A stretch of 64,000 nt of DNA from Isoetes taiwanensis (lineage: Eukaryota; Streptophyta; Lycopodiopsida; Isoetales; Isoetaceae), in contig JAJEKV010000037.1 of NCBI GenBank assembly GCA_021234155.1, positions 1,420,171-1,484,170 of the forward strand. The letters are read 5' to 3'. Below, one piece after another: positions 59,801 to 64,000 of this stretch. How positions within the stretch are numbered: position 1 is the first letter of the stretch; each line of letters opens with the position of its first letter. The translations under genes and the position numbers were made by a program. Under the pieces are notes generated by a model. It had not been told where the DNA came from and did not search any database. It saw only the letters and a list, made by a program, of their open reading frames with translations.

Positions 59801-60704
59801 TCAAAGACATCAACTTGCTCTTCTTCCTCTTCATACTCATTATCAACTGCATCCTGTAGTCGAATAAAAACTTAGTCAGGTGCATAAATAGGTTCTGTAT
59901 TCTTTATAAGATGATGAATACATGCACCATCAGATTCAACAAGTGAAAACACATTGCCGAAGTAGACATTGCACAAGAGGTATTCAAATTGTTAATTCTG
60001 AAGTTATATGTATGGTTTTCATTGGAAAGAGCAAGCACGTCACAAGATATTCAAGATACTATAGTTCAATAATCCTAATTCCCACCGAATTCCAATGTAA
60101 AATTTGTACATGTAAATATGCATTATAGCGGAGTGACATTGCATAAGATGTATTGAAATTGTTAATTCTGAAGTTGTATGTATGACTTTCATTGGAAAGA
60201 GCATGGATGTCACAAGATATTCAACATACTATAATTCTATAACCCTAATTCCCACCGATTCCTAGAGTCAATCAGAGATAAGATTAGGATTTGCTAATGT
60301 AAAACTTAATCCGATGGCAAGATTTTCATCCTTTTGCTGACTACCCTGCTAATTAAGTGTGTCCCCTGCTTCTTTGAATAGACCATCTTACTAATGGTTA
60401 AATTTGTGAGTGATCTTCGTTGGCTGTTACTATAGAGCTATAAGCTGGCAAAGTTACGTACGTTTCGCACTTTATGAACAACGCAACAGTAATGGAAACT
60501 CGTTTCTATTTTTGCAAAAAGCTTGCACCTCTTTCAATGCGTCCTGATTCCAAAATATTTCATCAGCTTCCGTTTCCTCGTCAACCAACTTAGCCATCCT
60601 ATACATAACAACGATTTCAAATGTCATGCCAGGTAAATGAAGGCTGGAAAAGGAGAGAGCAACCTTTTGCCCCGGCTGGCACGAGAGGCGCGAGGAAGGT
60701 CCAT
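56889..60704 (-). CDS. SWC2: SWC2/YL1-like SWR1-complex subunit, copy 4 (11-exon model)
   Basis: The exons are 60664-60704, 60529-60598, 59782-59853, 59258-59298, 58843-59164, 58174-58252, 57972-58091, 57820-57893, 57654-57696, 57493-57558 and 56889-57405. Reading phases agree at every junction except one. The product (about 480 residues) has the family's order: RASRASRGKRMAKLVDEETE and ADEIFWNQDALKE; an acidic H2A.Z-binding-type segment (VDVFDSDFDED, VPESDNEE); a basic stretch (KKRRIFPGKKAF); SSRMAVIVRQAERDALRAAL; RRMTQEDMLLEAAQT; LAREEEVKKKAIIQKLLYTG; VLEFTKV; and the YL1-C block CVITGLPARYRDPLTGLPYA then TKEAF. It acts in the nucleus in H2A.Z deposition. Exon 8 has 8 extra bases relative to copies 1 and 2, which would shift the frame before YL1-C unless splicing compensates. 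Hence this best copy may also be defective. Confidence 0.85.
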
Positions 60705-62788
60705 GGCTATGGCGGATGCGCTCCGACGAGAATTACATTGTTTTTAAATGTTTACTACTTGTTTTTTGGCTTTCTGGTGGAATATTCGGAGATTCACTCT
60801 GTTCTATTCGCTGAAGGGTATTCGGTTAAAGTAGATAGATAGTAGGCCATAGGTTATGGGGAACACACCCACGTGGGCTTCCTTTGGAACATACTTAAAT
60901 GGTCTTCCCGAGTTCCCCTAGACGTATGGGACAATTTACAACACACCCAAATAAGTCCTTGCCCCACCATTGTACATGGTTGAAGTGGGCCCTTCCCCCA
61001 CTACGATCACGACACATCAGCTTTTTTCGTGCGCAACACTTCTATGGAAATTTTTTCGACACGTTGCAAACTTTTCTGGCTATGGCATGTTCGGCAACTG
61101 TGGCAACCCAATCGCTGAAGCATCTCCTCCGGCTATGGAATCGCCAGCGAGTCTGTTGGAGGAGTAATGCCGCATTAGCGCACCTTTTATGTTTTGAAGC
61201 GAATGGACTTGAGATGAGAGCAGTTGCGCCAAGTTTTTGCTGGCTATGGCGTATGCTTTGCTTGGATGCCAAGCTACATCGCTTATCTGCAATCTTCTGC
61301 GGCGATTTATTTTCTGGCGAGTTCGGATGAACTGCAGAAGCAGGAAGGCTTTTTTTTGCAAACTTTTGGTGGGGAGATGGAGTCTGATAGAAGACGTTTT
61401 CAATGTGTCGACTTACAAAACCAAAGGGCAAGCTTTGTTGAAAAGATATCGAAGGTTAAGTTTTGGGTTCCTTGGTTTTTGGCCGAAGGCCGTGGCGCCA
61501 AGCGGTATACTGTGATCTTACCTGGATATACCAGATGCTAAGATAAAATTAGCCAAATGTGCTGGTAGCTGCCGGATTTTAGTCTACAATAGTTGTTAAG
61601 AGGGCTTTTGCCTGAGCGATAAGTGTGTGCAATATCTACAGGCTTCGCATTTGGTGCATATCTGCATTCTTCACCTCGTGGCATGGACACTGAGCAAATC
61701 TGGGAATGAGTTACTTATGAGTTGAAGGGCTATGAAAAAAATGCAAGAAAGCATGAGTCCTTTTGTGGCTATGGCCAGTTCGATACTTCAAGTATTCCAT
61801 TTGTTCTCATAAACCTTGAAAGCGGCTAAGGAGAAGCTTGGATAATCGAGTCAAATAATAAAAAGGGAGCTCCTCTTATCAGGTTTGACTAAACATGGAT
61901 TTGATAATCTAGTTTCATATCTCGAATTCAGTGCTTAGGCATGAAACGTTTAAGGAGAATGCTTTGCTGGAACTTCCTTATGGTCTTGCTGGATAGGTCT
62001 TGCAGGATAAGAATAGAACTGCATTTATTCATGTGTGTATGTTGGTTATTGTTTGCTATACTTCAATTTTATGGTGCAGGAATTCATCCTTAGAAAGGCA
62101 CAGCAATTAGGTGAAGGGGTGCTTTTGAGGGCAGGAATCAAACTGCCAAGGAGGATGGTTGTTTGCTAATAGATTAATGACTTCATATTAACTTGGAGAC
62201 CTGAACTTCACATGATCTTGAATGTGCTTATAAAAAGAGAACTTGGACTAATCGTATTGGAAAGCTGCCTGGTATCTATGCTTTTGATTCCCTGTCTATC
62301 AAAAACCATATATTTCATGCACAATAACTGCATTTCGGCTATGTTTTTCACTTCAACATGCCTATTGTTGATGCCAGGAAACCATTTCTACATCTACTGT
62401 GGCAAATGGAGCACTAAAATTACTTTTGCATCCATTTTATGTTAATCCATTCTACAATCATAGATATTCGAACAGTAGAAATATAATGCACTGCTGTTCT
62501 TGTGCCAGCAATTTTTCTTGCATGCGAAAAGGAAGTGCTGTCCTCATGCAGATAATATGAATTGAAGTGTATTTGAAACTTCACATGGATAGCATACATA
62601 GCACATAGAGCTGACTTTGAAGGGAAAAATTAGGTGCTGAATTTAGGGTCATTATTTACAAATATGATAAAGGGATGCAAAGTTAATTTGTTTCTACCAG
62701 TGACGCCTTATTAATCACTAATGATAGCAAACATTTTGTGTACGAGAATGACATTCTCATGTGAAAACATTGCCGACGACGAAGGCAG

Positions 62789-62842
62789 GCGGCAATGAAG
62801 ACAAAACCAAACATAGGCGGCAATGAAGACAAAACCAAACAT
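62789..62842. repeat. 28-bp tandem duplication
   Basis: GCGGCAATGAAGACAAAACC plus 6 more bases occurs at 62789 and again at 62817. Confidence 0.95.
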
Positions 62843-63432
62843 GTTTGAAGAATCCTCATCTTGGTTACTGTTTGCTTATGAAATGACAAGTGACTCTGAA
62901 CAATGCTTCTTGAAGAAAAGTCCAGTTATATCTTTGGACTCAAGAAGTCCCAGAATTAATGATGTTCTTGTGATATCATAAAATCCACGAAAAGAACACG
63001 AAATGATGGTGCAATGCCTGCAAGAACTATATCATGTAAATAAAAAACTATTAAATGACAGATAGGAAGGTAAGGCAATAAAAACATAAAGGAACAGGAA
63101 GGACTAATCGGAAGTTCTTTCTTAGCTGGTCTTAGCCCTATTGAATTTTATCATCAGGCTGTGGCAGGCAAAAAATGTCGAAGCAGAGGATAGGAATGAA
63201 GGAGCCCGGAAATCTCTTTAAAGATCTTATGTTATTTTTAAGGGATGCCTTTGTGAGGTATGACAAGACCATTACATATAGACACAAGTTTCTTGCTCCT
63301 CCGTTGTTTGCCGCGTCTCCTCCTCTCTCCATAGTGTTTTGCTATTCAGATCATCTTCTCCACTCAAACATTTGCTAAAGGCATAGTGATGCAACATGGA
63401 TTTCATTAGTCATTCACATAAACAATCGAATG

Positions 63433-63540
63433 CCTAACTCAATACATTGTTTCCTAACTCAATACATTGTTAGATGTTATGTTAAGGCCCCCTTGCTCCG
63501 TGGCATGCAAACATTGTTAGATGTTATGTTAATGCCCCCA
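63433..63540. repeat. Nested short duplications
   Basis: CTAACTCAATACATTGTT is repeated at a 20-base interval, and CATTGTTAGATGTTATGTTA is repeated 46 bases apart, followed both times by a run of C. Confidence 0.9.
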
Positions 63541-64000
63541 TAATTAAAAGCAACAACTTTTTATCCCATGGGCATATAATATAGGTTCAACCCCTGCATG
63601 TTTTCCCTATTGATCTAGTTGAAGTCCAATTATTATATCCAAGGCTGGTAATATCTAAAATATGTTATGTAATGTCATTTTTCATTTGCAAGTGGGATAG
63701 AACAAAATAAATGGTTGCGGCGGCCAAAAGCATGGCTTTTGATTTTTTTTGGGAAATAATTTGAAGATTATAGTTCTCCAACTTAGACACATTTAATTCA
63801 ATTTTGCAAGCCCATAACTGAGATCCTTTTTGACTTGATACAAAAATCTACTTTGCCGCAAGTTGGGCAAGAGAAATGTTCGCAGCGGCCTTGGCCGCCG
63901 CGATAAATTTCTTGTATCATGTAAATGTTATCTATAAATAGAAAATTGACGCGCTTGTGGATGGTTCCCTCAGAATTGGAGGAGCCGAGTATTTGAGCAG

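Larger units (their letters stand above)
60705..64000. other. No recognisable gene
   Basis: Duplication homology ends near 60830. Frames of 60-143 codons at 60899-61541 overlap on both strands and match nothing I know. GGCTATGG recurs near 61078, 61131, 61241 and 61766 without clear order. At 62070 an acceptor-like GGTGCAG is followed by a 28-codon frame (EFILRKAQQLGEGVLLRAGI) to a stop, possibly a terminal exon. Nothing firm can be said. Confidence 0.4.

Overview
The window is plant nuclear DNA. It contains PLS-type and P-type pentatricopeptide repeat (PPR) fragments, several copies of the chromatin-remodelling gene SWC2/YL1 with many short introns, a chromodomain-bearing Ty3/gypsy retrotransposon primed by initiator tRNA-Met, and plant-type LINEs. 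The wording of the PPR repeats looks fern-like to me, which is an inference. No bacterial-style operons, rRNA or functional tRNA genes were seen. Most of the sequence is mobile, duplicated or decayed.

Layout. 1-572: flank and a long CT/TA microsatellite. 573-5195: a decayed LINE (ORF1 and ORF2) on +. 5215-8370: gene-poor DNA with small tandem duplications. 8370-51797: a segmental duplication. Its unit is a minus-strand LINE 3' end, an unrecognised block with a minisatellite, an ankyrin fragment (-), a spacer and an SWC2-like gene (-). Copy 1 (8.4-17.7 kb) also holds two PPR fragments. Copy 2 (17.7-47.3 kb) is interrupted twice: by a complete 12,971-bp chromovirus (18042-31012, target duplication GGCAT), and by a 10.4-kb array of a tRNA-related ~350-bp repeat arranged as two opposed arms (33.2-43.7 kb). 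Copy 3 (47.3-51.8 kb) carries an in-place 0.6-kb inversion and only exons 3-7 of SWC2. 51.8-53.3 kb: an FCP1-like phosphatase fragment and one well-formed unrecognised exon. 53930-54851: a small TIR element with 8-bp target duplication. 55.6-56.0 kb: two gene fragments. 56.6-60.8 kb: a fourth SWC2 copy, for which an 11-exon model can be written. 60.8-64 kb: nothing recognised.

The outstanding feature is in the retrotransposon. Between the 5' LTR and gag it has three extra reading frames. The first is a histone H3-like protein: its N-terminus begins exactly like H3 (M-ARTKQTARK, covering K4 and K9), followed by a long charged linker and a C-terminal H3 histone fold. The same element has an integrase with a C-terminal chromodomain, the module that in other chromoviruses reads methylated H3 tails. 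The other two extra frames (22068-23586) are unrecognised.

Caution: differences between the duplicated copies, and within the centre of the 350-bp array, cluster at CTG/CAG trinucleotides and include one-base indels. Some broken frames may therefore be consensus errors rather than real mutations. Exon limits come from reading splice consensus and homology by eye; no search or alignment was run.
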